Positions 20,365 to 31,524 of a stretch of DNA of 64,000 nt are shown here, piece after piece. The notes beneath the pieces are model-generated. The model was not told the DNA's origin. It did no database searches and saw nothing but the letters and a program-made list of their open reading frames with translations. Both the position numbers and the translations under genes were made by a program. The stretch comes from Ricinus communis (Eukaryota > Streptophyta > Magnoliopsida > Malpighiales > Euphorbiaceae), in the NCBI RefSeq assembly GCF_019578655.1, contig NC_063264.1, positions 18,402,429 through 18,466,428 on the forward strand, in the 5' to 3' direction. Positions within the stretch are counted from its first letter, which is position 1; each line of letters starts with the position of its first letter.

Positions 20365-22117
20365 TCATGTTCCATCTTTATTAGGCACTACAATCATAAG
20401 AACCGCAGATGGACTCATGCTTTCTCTCACATACCCCTTATCCATAAGCTCACTCGTTTTCCCTCGGATTTCTTTTCTCTCCTCGGGGTTGCATCTATAG
20501 GCTGGCCTATTTTGAATACTTCCACCCACAATGAAGTCAATTTGGTGCTCAACACAATGAATGAGTGGTAATCCTTTAGGTGCATCTTCGGGAAGAAGGT
20601 CTCCATATACCTGCAAAAGCTCAAAAATAACACTAGGAAAATCTTGGTTAAGATCATTAGTCATAATCAAAATATCCTTGTACATGAGTACAAGCACTTG
20701 TTGCCTCAAGGTTAGTGTTTTCCTCATATCACTTGGCTTTGCATATATACTCATTTTTCTTTCACTCTTTGCTCCATTGTTTTCTCTCACCTTGTGTTTC
20801 CCATTGCACTCAATTTTACCACTCAACTCACCTTTTTTGATTTTGTCTCTCTCTTGCTCCCTACCCAAAGTTTCCCCGTTTGAAGATTCAAGCTCCTCAT
20901 ATTGTTGTTTTATCTTCATTTTATCATCATAAATGGTCTTGGGAGGTAATGGTCCAACATTGAACTTTTCTCCATCAATAGTCAAAGAGTACCTAATGTT
21001 GAAACCATCATATAAAACACGCCTATCATATTGCCAAGGTCTTTCCAACAAAACATGACCAGCATACATGGGAACTACATTATATAATACCTCATCCTTA
21101 TATCTACCAATTGAAAAAGAAATCAATACTTGCTTATTAACCTTCACAACTCCACTATCATCCAACCATTGCAATTTATAAGGCTTTGGATGCTTAATAG
21201 TAGGTAAATTCAATTTTTCAACAAGCAAAGTACTAGCTACATTAGTACAACTACCGCTATTCACAATCATGTTACACAACTTATTAGCAGTCAAACAATT
21301 AGTATGAAACAAAATTTCACATTGCTCCTCATGTTCATCATTTCTAATTTGCAAATTAAGTATGCATTGTACCACCAAGACATCCTCTTTAGCATATTCA
21401 AAATCACTAACATCCTCTAAAGGTGGCATCTCATCCTCACTTTCAGTTTCACTTTTGACTACCCCATCTCCCATAATCATAACTCTTTTATTAGAGGAAT
21501 CATGTGCATAATGTCCAAATCCTAAGCACTTGAAACATTTTATCACTTTAGTTTGATTATCACCTTTACCCTTGTTACCCATATCTACTTTAGCTTTAGA
21601 ATCATCAATTTTAGGCTTAACAATATGTTTATCATCCTTTTTACTCTAATTTGGTTTCCAAGAAGAAGAAGTGGAACTCAAATAATGTTTAGAATCATAA
21701 TTACTTGTACTCTTGCGTTTGAGTTGTCTCTCAATCTTCATGGCCACATCACCATGTCCTCAATCTCCACACAAGGTTGCAACTCCACTAGGTCGGCTAT
21801 GTTCTTATTCAAGCCATTCAAGAACCTTGCCATGGTATCTTCTCTATCATCCTCCACATTAGCCTTATTATGGCTACTTCCATCTCTTTATGATACTCCT
21901 CTACACTCTTGGAACCTTGTGTCAACGTTTCTAGTTTTTGCTGCAGTTCCCTATAATAGTAACTAGGGACAAATTGCCTCTTCATGATGTGTTTCATCTC
22001 TACTCATGTATCAATGGGTCTATCACCAAGCCTCCTCCTTTCCCTACACAATTTATCCCACTAAACAAGTGCATAATTACAAATTCCACAATAACAAGTT
22101 TTACCTTCTTTTCTTCA
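20365..22117 (-). pseudogene. gag-protease-RT N-terminus, 405-codon open frame, right arm
   Basis: The largest readable gene piece of the window. The 405-codon frame (21582 to 20365) starts at an internal Met, gives the zinc knuckle CFKCLGFGHYAHDSSNK (last Cys lost), the protease NSGSCTNVAS (Asp of DSGS changed to Asn), VLLERPWQYDRRVLYDGF, and an RT N-terminus with LPEDAPKGLPLIH and NRPAYRCNPEERKE. It ends at KDGT where TGG has become TGA. Upstream (21583-22117) the gag capsid region is readable in pieces (KIERQLKRKST, MARFLNGLNKNIADLVEL, RQFVPSYYYRELQQKL) with frameshifts. With both protease and RT active-site residues lost it cannot be autonomous. Confidence 0.88.
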
Positions 22118-22803
22118 GTTTATGACAAGCAATAAAATGTGCCATCGTAGAAAAGTGATCTACAACCATAAAAATAGAATCATGCCCACATTTTTTACTT
22201 AGTTAATCCAAAATAAAATCCATAGAAATATCAATCCTAGGTATACTAGGTACAAGTAGTGGCATATATAATCCATGAGGCTAAGATTTAGACTTAGCTT
22301 GTCTACAAACAATGCATTTATCACAAATTCTTTACAGATCTATGTATATGTTTGGCCAATGAAAGTGATCATGTAAAACATCTAAAGTCTTAGCAACTCC
22401 AAAATGCCCCATAAGACCACCCTCAGGTGCTTCCCTTACCAAAAGTTTACACAAGCTACTCTTAGGTACACATAATTTATCCTTAAATAAGAATCCATTA
22501 TGCTTATAGTACCTTTCGCACACAAGCTTTTCACATGCATGATAAAACCTGCTAAAATCATGGTCATCCATATATAAGTCTTTAATATACTCAAAACTAA
22601 GCAATTAGCATCAAGAGTGTTAAAAAGCACATACTTTCAAGATAATGCATGAGCAACTATGTTTCCTTACCTTGTTTATACCTTATAACATATGGAAAGG
22701 ATTCTATAAACTCACTCCACTTTGCATTAAGCTTGTTAAGCTTTTGTTGACCCTTTAAATACTTTAAGGATTCGCGATCAGTGTGAATCACAAACTCTTT
22801 AGG
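22118..22803 (-). pseudogene. RNase H/integrase fragment upstream of gag, right arm
   Basis: On the minus strand it begins [21 protein letters not shown] (RNase H third motif) and [19 protein letters not shown], then crosses to integrase ([44 protein letters not shown]). It abuts chromovirus-2 gag at 22117 and repeat F at about 22804. The first 170 bp (22631-22803) have no counterpart in the left arm, which stops at a GTGC junction. Confidence 0.82.
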
Positions 22804-23556
22804 CCAACATGGGAATGTGGTTGACGAGATTGATTGGTAGCATTGGGGCTTAGTTTGATGATCAAGTAGGTCGAGCCATTAATCCACGTGCATAAGGGAG
22901 AAATCATGTTGTTTTCAATTGATCAAGCATAATATAAGTGGGAATGCAAGCATTTTAATGTTTAGGTCGCATATAATGAAGTAATTTGGGTCAAACTGTT
23001 ATTAACTAGGCCCACACAAATTTTCTCTTATCTTTATTAAGTTGGCTCATAAAATTTAGGACTACGAGAGTGGCTGACCAGTCAACTCATCTCCGGTTCT
23101 TGATTTATTTATTCATATTATGCTTGTAGTTTCTTCTTCTTATGGAATGAGGGCTTTCGCACTATGAAAACCACATGCATCCGAATATTTTAGGCTAGTG
23201 AGCATATTATTTCAATCTTCTACATTGCAAGAAATCAAGTTATGAGTTCTTTCAAGAACTTTGTAGACTTATGAAGACTCACGCTAGCAAACTTGGACTT
23301 ACTACTCACGTCTTTTCTTTTTTGTGTTCTTTTCTACTCTTATATTTAAATCAATTCGATTTGATTCTCATATTTAGCCGTATGGAAGAGAATAAAGAAT
23401 GTGTGATTTCTTTTCCTATCGGATTTGTAATCCTACTTATGTTCTCATTCTTTTCATTTCTTTTTTGCCTCTCTTTCTAATCTCTATCTAGCGTGATAGA
23501 TTAGTTTTATTTGGTGAGCATAAACACGAAAATATTGAGTGAAAGCGCGTTGAAGC
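22804..23556 (+). repeat. Repeat F, middle copy
   Basis: Its first about 270 bp resemble 16800-17073 at roughly four bases in five, so the chromovirus-2 copy is bracketed by two related direct repeats. A short frame inside (MEENKECVISFPIGFVILLM) has a similar counterpart in the inverted copy (MEENKQLVISFLIGSEILLM), probably because both are the same repeat rather than because of a conserved protein. Confidence 0.6.
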
Positions 23557-24434
23557 TGATACGATCCAAACTAGCACAATAAATCCTACTCTAATAAGGA
23601 GTCCTGACTCATGGAGGAATCCTAATCCAGTAAGGAGTCCTGATGATATTAGGAGTTCAAGCAACGAAAGGAATATTAATTCAACTAGGAGTCCTTGTCC
23701 GATTCAAATTACAAGTCAATGAGCTTATGAAAGACATTTAGGCTAAGGACACATCAAGGCATGAAGAATTGGATTTCAGTTCAAGGCTAATCAATTAAAT
23801 TTAGTTTATTGGGCTTGAATGAATCTAATTATGCTTAAAAAGACCAAAGAAGTTGAATTAGAGCATATGGTGACTTCGGGCCTAACTTAGCTTACGTTAT
23901 GAGGATCATCTATATGACTTATATAAATTAGGATTTGATGGCTTATTTTACATGATCACACATGTATTTTATCAAAATCAGGACTTTATTTAAGTTATCT
24001 CTTTTAATTAGGAAGGTTATCTTTATCCTAGATCAGATATAAATCCTTATTATTTAAGATTTAGGGTTTTCTAAATCCCATATAAGGCTAGTACGAATTT
24101 TGATTTAATTAATTAAGTTGAAGTTGAAGTTGAATTTGAATGATAATTGTTTATTACACCTTAAAGTTGTTTGCTTTGTCTTTGTGTTCTTGTGTAGAAT
24201 ACATGCTTAAGAAACATTCAAGTAGATTGATCATTTTCTTGTGGAGTGTTTCAGAATTGGGAATTTAGGAACAAGTTTTCTAAATCCTAATTCTTGATCA
24301 TCTTTCTAAGTAATATATTTTTTGACCTTTCTTAAGGGTTGAACCGAATTGGTTCTTCGGGTTTTCATGTTAATGTGTTGGGGGTCCATAATTAAAAAGG
24401 GGTTCTCAAGCTTATTCATAGAGGTTCCATATCA
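23557..24434 (+). repeat. Solo-type LTR, 878 bp
   Basis: It begins TGATACGATCC and ends GGTTCCATATCA, giving the TGATA...TATCA termini shared with the LTR at 40761-41580. A TATA-like TATAAGG lies at 24081, and a run of TTGAAG/TTGAAT repeats follows it. No PBS or internal sequence follows. The flanking five bases differ (GAAGC and CTCGA), so a simple insertion with target duplication is not supported. Confidence 0.65.
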
Positions 24435-24919
24435 CTCGATCAACTAATTTTCTTTCTTCGCATTTGTTGAAGTATTGGATCGGTGCCTATAATTGCTGCT
24501 TCCATATGCTTTCACTCGACACTTGCATTTATGCTCCACAAATAAAACCAAATCATCATACTAAACAGATATTAGAAAGAAAGGCGCAAAAGAAGCGAAC
24601 AAAATGAGATCATAAGGAGGATTTCAGATCCGATAAGAAAAGAAATCACAAGTTGTTTGTTCTCTTCCATACAACTAAGCATAAGGATAAATAAAATAAA
24701 AGAAAGGAATGACATGAGCAAGAAGTCTATATTCGCCAGCTCGAGTGTTGATAAATCTGCAAAGTTCTTCAAAGAACCTATAGCTTGGTTTCCCGTAAGG
24801 TAGAAGACTATAATAATATACTCACTAGCCTCAAATATTCGATTGTATTCAATTTTCATAGTGCGAAAGCCCTCAGTCCATAAGAAAAAGAAACTAGAAG
24901 GTAAATATGAATAAATAAA
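24435..24919 (-). repeat. Repeat F, inverted copy
   Basis: On the minus strand this matches 16690-16840 (GAGTGAAAGCATATGGAAGCAG) and 23130-23500 (GAGGGCTTTCGCACTATGAAA). Together with 22804-23556 it forms an inverted pair around the solo-type LTR. It ends where a truncated Athila gag starts. Confidence 0.6.
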
Positions 24920-26347
24920 TAAAGAAAGATGAATACACAGAGTGTACAGCTTAGAGGGCTACCAAGCGAGGATCCCAATGCCCATATAGCCAAGTTTTTG
25001 GAGATATGCCCCATATTCAAGATAAATGGAACTACCGATGGTGCCATCCGGCAGAGATTATTTCCATTTTCTTTAAGGGATAAAGCAAAGAGATGACTGC
25101 AGTCCCTTCCATTGAACACTATCACTACTTGGAAATCCTTGGCTGAAATATTTCTTTACAAGTACTTTTCTCCAGCTAAGACTGTGAAATTGAGAAATGA
25201 CATTTCTTCTTTTGCACAGATGGATAACGAGAGCATGTATGATGCTTGGGAGAGGTACAAGGACTTGTTGAGATGCTGTCCACACCACGGTCTACCAATA
25301 TGGATGCAGGTTTAGACCTTTTACAACGGTTTGAACCTTACTACTAGGCAAATGGTAGATGCTGCAACAAGTGGGGCCTTGAACAGTAAGACGCTGGAGC
25401 AGGTGCAAAATCTGATAGAGGAGATAGCCATGAACAACTACCAATGGCAATCCTCTAGGAGTCAGCCAGTCAAATAGGGAATTGTCAACCAGTTAGACTC
25501 CACAGCAGCCTTAGCAGCTCAAGTGGAGCTTATGACCAAGAAATTATACCAACTTCAGATGCCGGTTCAAGCAGCCTAAATAAGCTGCAAGTTTTTCAAT
25601 GGCCCGCACTATGGTGCAAACTATAATACGGGAGGTATGTTTGCTAGCTCCTCTACTTCATCTATTGTTTCTACTGACCGTGAATAGGTTAATTACATGG
25701 GGAATGCACCGGGACAACAAAACAACCCCTATAGCAGCACATACAATCCTGGGTGGAGAAATCACTCGAATTTTAGTTGGTGCAATAATAATGCCTAAGG
25801 TCCACCAAGCTTTAAAGGCGCATCGTGACCACCACAAAGAGCGATAGTACAGTATCATCACAGCTTCCTCCACTAGCCAAGAAGAAATATAACTTGGAGG
25901 AGCTGATGATGAAGTTTGTCACGTTGACTGAGACGAGGTTCCAGTAGATAGACAGTGCTTTTAGAAATCAGCAACCGTCCATTCAGAACTTGGAAAGTCA
26001 GATTGGTTAGATTTCTAAGATGTTGTCTGAGAGGCAAAAAGGAGCGCTCCTCAGCACCACTATTGATGTGCAGGTTGAGGTGAACAGTAAGGTTAAGGAA
26101 CTTGAGAGGGAAAAGGTGAAACTAATCCCAGTCAAGGAGTATCAGCCCAAGATTCCTTATCCTGCTAGACTGAAGCAAGTAGAAGCACAAAAGCAGTTTA
26201 GTATGTTTTTGGATATCTTTAGACAATTGCATATTAACTTGCCTTTTGTCGATGTATTGAAGCAGATGCCGAAGTATGCCAAGTTCTTGAAGGATATACT
26301 TAGCAAAAGCAAGCTGGAGAAGGTAGCATATGTTAAGCTTAATGAAT
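24920..26347 (+). pseudogene. Athila-2 gag
   Basis: Capsid motifs are readable: EDPNAHIAKFLEI, FKINGTTDGAIRQRLFPFSL, SLAEIFLYKYF, SMYDAWERYKDLLRCCPHHG, and RQMVDAATSGALNSKT. The zinc-knuckle region reads SCKFFNGPHYGANYN with Cys residues lost. The last piece (26020-26346) encodes MLSERQKGAL, then VKEYQPKIPYPARLK, then FLDIFRQLHINLPFVDVLKQMPKYAKFLKDIL, the conserved Athila gag C-terminus also seen at 63830-64000. Stops interrupt it near 25095 (TGG to TGA), 25314, 25477, 25579 and elsewhere. Confidence 0.82.
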
Positions 26348-26349
26348 AG

Positions 26350-26943
26350 TGCTCAGTAGTGTTTCAGAGTAAGTTACTAGAGAAACATCACGACCCAGGG
26401 AGTTTTACTATTCCTTGCACTTTGGGTAACTTGTGTGTTGATGATGCATTAGCTGATTTAGGTGCTAGCATAAATCTCATGCCCACGAGTATGTTCAATA
26501 AGCTAGGTTTGGAGGAGGCAAAACCTACTAGGATGTGCATTCAATTAGCTGATCATTCTGTTAAGCTTCCTAGGGAGATTGTAGAGAATGGTGTGCCTTT
26601 GATTTTAGGGAGACCTTTCCTTGCCACCGCTATAGCTAAAATAGACGTATTTGTGGGAAAGCTAGAGCTTAATGTAGGGGATGACTATATTACTTTTAGT
26701 TTACTCCCATTTGATAGTTCTCCTGCCAACCATGTTCAAGCCATTTGCACTATTGATGGGATTGGTCTTGCATGTGATAAGCCACCACAGGATATACTAA
26801 TTGATGATGCTCTGCATGCTTCCTTGCCTGTCGATGTGTGTTATTCGTTTGAAGAAAACAACTTATATCAATTTGAAACTTTGTGCTATGATACACCCGA
26901 GAAGGGTAGTTGCAAGTTTTTTTATGACAGGTCATCTAGATAG
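26350..26943 (+). pseudogene. Athila-2 aspartic protease with internal deletion
   Basis: The open frame of 194 codons reads DPGSFTIPCTLGN, ALADLGASINLMP (active-site DxGAS) and, later, VPLILGRPFLATAIAKIDV. In complete Athila proteases about 25-30 residues lie between the GIVE/REIVEN segment and VPLILGRPFLAT; here REIVENG is followed directly by VPLILG, so an in-frame deletion near 26590 removed them. The frame ends with SCKFFYDRSSR at 26941. The catalytic triplet is intact but the fold is probably not. Confidence 0.8.
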
Positions 26944-27389
26944 GATTTGGAGTGGATGACTAGGCATCCTAACTCGGTATGGAGAGCACCTCCTTGGCCA
27001 TCTGCTACACAGATTGGATCGCCTTCTTGCGGTTATATGCATCAGGCCCCAGCTTACAATGAGCCCACCTTCTCAATTTGCCCATGGGGCAAGAATGCTG
27101 CTCTAGAGTCCAGCTAAGCGACTCGACCAAAAAGAAGCATTTTTTGGGAGGCACCCCAAAAATTTTAATTTTATGTTTTTAATAACATTTTTATTTTATC
27201 AGTCATTTGATTGCTTGATGGTAGTTAGAACACTTACTTAGTAATTTAACCTAGTTGTATGAATTTAGGGTTTTAGTAACTTAAGTTGGATTTTTAGAAA
27301 TCAGTGAAGACGGACTTCCCTGTTTGATATATTTTACTTGAATTACAGCCTAAATTTGTACGTATATGTGTTGAACGCAGGTAGGGAGT
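26944..27389 (+). other. Athila-2 pol deletion scar and post-integrase remnant
   Basis: No RT, RNase H or integrase motif is present. TKKKHFLGGTPK or, in the other frame, FWEAPQK near 27130-27165 resembles the segment that ends the pol region in Athila-1 (11350-11385). The remainder to 27389 is AT-rich and noncoding. Confidence 0.55.
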
Positions 27390-27870
27390 TTGGCGACTCG
27401 AGATGGAGAAGGAAAGCTCAGACTTCATCCGTCCACCACAGTTTCCGTGGGCATCACGGGTTAGATCCCTAGGCCATGCTGATCAGCACGGCCAGAGTCA
27501 TGCCCATGATGAATTGCACGGCGAGAGTCATGCCTGTGATGAATATGCACATAAAGAGTTTGGGAAAATAGCCATCTACCATGGCTTTCGAAGCCACCAC
27601 AAGCTGCAACACCGGCCATGCCGGTCAGCATGACCATGCCCTCACCCGTGACGGATTGGCACAAGGATGTGGCTTCAGGGTTCAGCACGGGCCGAGGCTT
27701 GGCCGTCCTGACTAGCACAGCCTTGCCCTCGCCCATGCTGATCCCTGTGACTATATAATCATGTGTTTTCAAAAGTTTTCCTACCTTTCCCTCTCTAAGC
27801 TCTAAGGTGTTGTTTCTGCTTTGTCTTTGATTTTTTTACCTGTCACGGCAACTTCAAGTAAGTCTCTTTG
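27390..27870 (+). promoter_or_regulatory. Internal palindrome cluster plus TATA box, promoter-like
   Basis: From 27470 to 27745 the sequence has repeated half-sites (GCTGATCAGCACGGCC, CACGGCGAGAG, CACGGGCCGAGG, CATGCTGATCC), then TATATAAT at 27752-27759, then a pyrimidine-rich leader. This is the U3-TATA arrangement of the Athila-2 and Athila-3 LTRs, but here it lies in the internal region about 500 bp before the env-like ORF. It may be an internal promoter or a captured LTR fragment; which one cannot be told from sequence alone. Confidence 0.5.
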
Positions 27871-28289
27871 CCTTCCTTTTATTTGATTAAATTTGATTTT
27901 TCTACATTTTTTAATCATTTAGGACATTTTGATATGCTTTAGTAGTTTGCTTTGTTACACTGCTTAAATTTGACTTAGATTAGATTTAGTTAAGACTAGT
28001 TGCTATGTTTATGTGATTTTGAATAATGAAATGTTAAGTATGGGGTTTGGCAGTAATAAAGTTTATTTATGTCATTTTATTATGAACAATTAATAGTATA
28101 AATTTTCTTTATTTGGTGCGCGATAAAGTGGACTGGAATGTAATTGTGAATTAGTTTTCTATAGGAGATTGAGGCTTTAGTCTAAAGTTTTCTGTTAGTC
28201 AAATTATAGCCGTTATGCTGTTTAGTTTTTGGTATAATTTATGTTAACTTGATTTCTTGTTCGAATACTAATGATTCACTGCATTAGGC

Positions 28290-29805
28290 AATATAAGGGA
28301 CCCCGCGATCAATCACGTCGAAAGAAACCGTAACGTGCCGCTACCAGCAAGCGGCCGCATGGTGGAGGAACATCTTCCTTCACTTCACCTTCATCAGCAC
28401 CAGCACCTCCACCATAACAGCAACTAATCCGAGTATGAAGAGCACCAGTTGTAAATCCACCCGCACCTTGTCGACATCCTTTATGGACATTTCAGAATGC
28501 AGATAACGAGAGCTGCTTCAAAGTCATGAGATGGAAGTAACTGATGGCTGGACGTTGCATCGACTTTGTATCCCTGGAAAGAGTGGGATTGGCTCAAGAT
28601 CTGCGTGCCCTATTCAAAACTCTACCATACGCATGATTCTTCAGCATCATTGAGCCAACCTATCGTGAGCTCATAATTGAATTCCTCAGCACCTTCTTTC
28701 TATAGAAACAGATCACAAACTGGCATCAGCCTGATGCACTTTACTTCAGACTTGGGGGAAGGAAGTTCTCAATGTCAGTTGCATAATTCGGCAAGCATTT
28801 AGGATTATGGACTAAGCAGGAAACCTCGGGGGAGGAGTATTAGGGATGCATCTACGTCAACCCAATCTTGTACGACACCATGTGGGATTCATTAGTACTC
28901 AGGCCGAAATCATACTATCTCCATACTTTATTAGCTTACACGATTACAGGCAGGGAGATAGTTTGGAGTGGTCACACAGACTGATGTCTTCATCCTCTAG
29001 GCTATGCAACATCGTAAGAAGCTTGACTTGGGATATCTGTTGGCTCGTCAAGTCTGTTCATTCATAGTCGACACCTAGAAAAAGATGCACAGTTGTTTTG
29101 GCCTGTTTGTGAATAGGTTAGCCAAGAGACTGGATGTATTGGACGACTGTCTGTCAAAGCTTTCACAAATTGATGATATGACACCACTAGGAATCAGACA
29201 AATGATCAACATGCAGATAATCATGTCTACTCGACACCCACATAGCATAGAGTATAGGCTCGTCAGCGCAATAGTAAGGGAGGCTAGAGAGGCAGCAGCT
29301 AGAGGAGCCCAAGACCCGATGGTTGAGATTCCAGATGTTAGGATTCCTAATCCAGCCAGAGTATTTATGCCTACATCTGGAGCCTCCTCTTCTTAATCTG
29401 CAAGGACATCGAGTGCTCAGATTAGTGCTTTGGGCCGACTAGATCTAGTCATGATTTACGATGTGACACTATCTTGAGTTTGTGCAGCATAGAAAGGAGT
29501 TTGGACAATTTCAAGAAGAGACTAGGGCACAGTTTCAGGGTTTAAACGATTTGCTCCAGCAGCTTATACATGGGCTAGATAGGCAGGCCACCCAGACAGA
29601 CCTAATGTCAGAGCATATTCAAAAGATGGCGGAGACTAGAGCACAAAATAAGCGATTCATCGATGATATGGAGTTCGATCTAGCAGGTTCTTTCACAGAC
29701 CTTATGCCACCACCACCGCCCCTTCCTTCAATGCCTTCCCCTACTCCTCACCCTCCAGCAGATCCAGCTAGTGAGGATGCGCCTTCGACAGACTACCAGC
29801 AATGA
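28290..29805 (+). pseudogene. ATHILA ORF-1 / env-like protein, decayed
   Basis: Frames joined by eye resemble the ATHILA ORF-1 family: FQNADNESCFKVM, LRALFKTLPYA, EPTYRELIIEFLSTFF, then HSIEYRLVSAIVREAREAAARG and a C-terminal part with FQEETRAQFQGLNDLLQQLI (possible coiled coil) and a proline-rich tail (PPPPPLPSMPSPTPHPP). Stops are frequent in the first half (28536, 28637, 28702, 28786 and more); the last 325 bp (29482-29805) form an open frame. The family is found in plant Athila elements; its function is not established, and the env label comes only from position. No clear signal peptide or membrane segment is visible here. Confidence 0.65.
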
Positions 29806-31524
29806 AACAAAAATTTGTGCTGTTTTTCTTTTCCTTTTCCTTTTTATTTTCCTTTTTATTTTTGTTTTACTTTATTTTCGTTTTTTTTGTATTTTTATTT
29901 TTATGTTATTTTCTTTCATTTTCCTTTCATGTTATGTTATTTTAGTGGAACACTTTTCTTCGTCGTCTTGATATGTACATTTAATATGATCTTCATTCTT
30001 TTTATGATGTGCTAGTTATGTGCTATACCCAGTTTTAATTTTTCTAACACTGTGGATAGTGTTATACTCAAGTGTGGGGTAGGTATCTATGGCTCTATCC
30101 CTTAATTGTTTAAGGCAATGATAATGGACTATTCTTAGGATGTTAGGACCTAGATTTTTTATGGCATTTAAGTTTAGTTTATTCTTTCATAATTAATGAC
30201 TTAATTCACACACTAGTAATTGATTATCCCTCTCTATCTTTTGAAAGCAATTTCATTGTATTCAATATGTCAATTTGGGCGGGTTAAACCAATGTTACTT
30301 GAGTTCCTTGCAAATTTACAACCTTTGACTTTGAACTTTGATTATGCCAATCTGGTATTCAATTTATGTGATGATTCAATTGATAAGTCTAGGAAGCAAT
30401 TGCAAATTTTAGCCACTTCAAACGTGAGTTTTTGAACCAAAATTTGAGCATCCATTGCACATTATGCTCATGACTTTTTTTGTTTGACTGTGCGCTGTAC
30501 TTAATTTCATTTCTAAAACTTGCTCTGTAATGATTGTTGAGGTTACATGAATTTTTTAATACCATTAGATGATTTGGGTAACTTAGGATTTCACCACATC
30601 TGGCCAAAAGCCTACCCTTTGTTTCCATTAGTCAGCCAGTTTGAGCCTTAATCTTTTCTTCATGATTTACACATAATCACTACACATACACCATTCTATA
30701 CATCTATCTTTCCTTTCACCTTGTATACTGAGTAATTATGTGTTATGCTTCTTCATTTATGGAATCACAGTGCCTAATATTGTTCTAAATTCACTTAGTC
30801 TTTTCAGTCATTCTTTGATGCTCCCTTCAATCCAAATTGGATAACTATTCTTATTGTTTATGTCACTAATCATGCAGCCCCTATATAAGCTGCTGTAATA
30901 TATATACATATTATATATCCAAAAAAAAATTCTGATTTATTTCTTAGCTCTCAGCTCTTCTGAATTTAATTTTTGTGAGCATCTTGTACTTTAAATAAGG
31001 CTTAATGAGTATTTTTGCTGTTTTGGCACTCAGCTCTTGAAGCATTCATTTTAAATAAGTGCATGATTTTTCAGTAATACTTTACACTTCTATCCAAATA
31101 TTCTTACCTTTACCTTAGCCATATTTCAACCCTTGTAAAGACCCTTTGATTTTGGTATTCATTTATTCCTGGTAGCGAAGATGAGATTGATAAGCAAGCT
31201 TATAGTAAACAAGTTGTGTGTAGCTGCGTTAAGGGAATTTTCTTGTTTACCTTTAAACACTATGAGTGATTTGAGAGATTCTTATGAGGCAATGGTTCTT
31301 AGTCTTTAATGTTGAATTGTTATATAAGTTGTGCTTCGAGATGGTATTATTATAGTTTTTCCTTAAAAGCGTATAACTTGTTAGTTACTTGAGTTTCATT
31401 CTTTATATATTGAATAAGGTTGAGTTGTGAACGTTAGCATGGATTTTGAGGGTGATTGTTGCTTGTGCATGTATCGAGTTATTGATTACTTGAGGACAAG
31501 CAAAAGTTTAAGTGTGGAGTGATT
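29806..31524 (+). other. Athila-2 3' noncoding region
   Basis: It opens with a run of T/C-rich sequence (29815-29940). Near 30050 GGATAGTGTTATACTCAAG and TGTGGGGTAGG correspond to the hairpin/G-rich motif at 11624, though the arms are imperfect here. It ends with GAGGACAAGCAAAAGTTTAAG then TGTGGAGTGATT, the polypurine-like tract beside the LTR. No protein is encoded. Confidence 0.7.

Larger units (their letters stand above)
17074..22117 (-). mobile_element. Chromovirus-2, right-arm copy
   Basis: It is an inverted, slightly better preserved copy of 4861-9445: gag, protease, RT, RNase H, integrase and a full 3' LTR in that order on the minus strand. The homology with the left arm spans 17269-22630 and therefore includes the foreign integrase fragment upstream, so this is duplicated genomic DNA rather than two independent insertions. 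The 3' LTR ends against repeat F at 17073, which is its true genomic border on that side. There is no 5' LTR. Confidence 0.9.

Noticed and set aside
23552..24439. Target-site duplication around the 878-bp LTR
   Set aside because: The flanking 5-mers GAAGC and CTCGA differ, so a simple insertion is not supported.
23271..24859. Similar small proteins (MEENK...VISF.IG) in the two F copies
   Set aside because: Similarity reflects the shared repeat; frames are short, low-complexity and differ in start and end.
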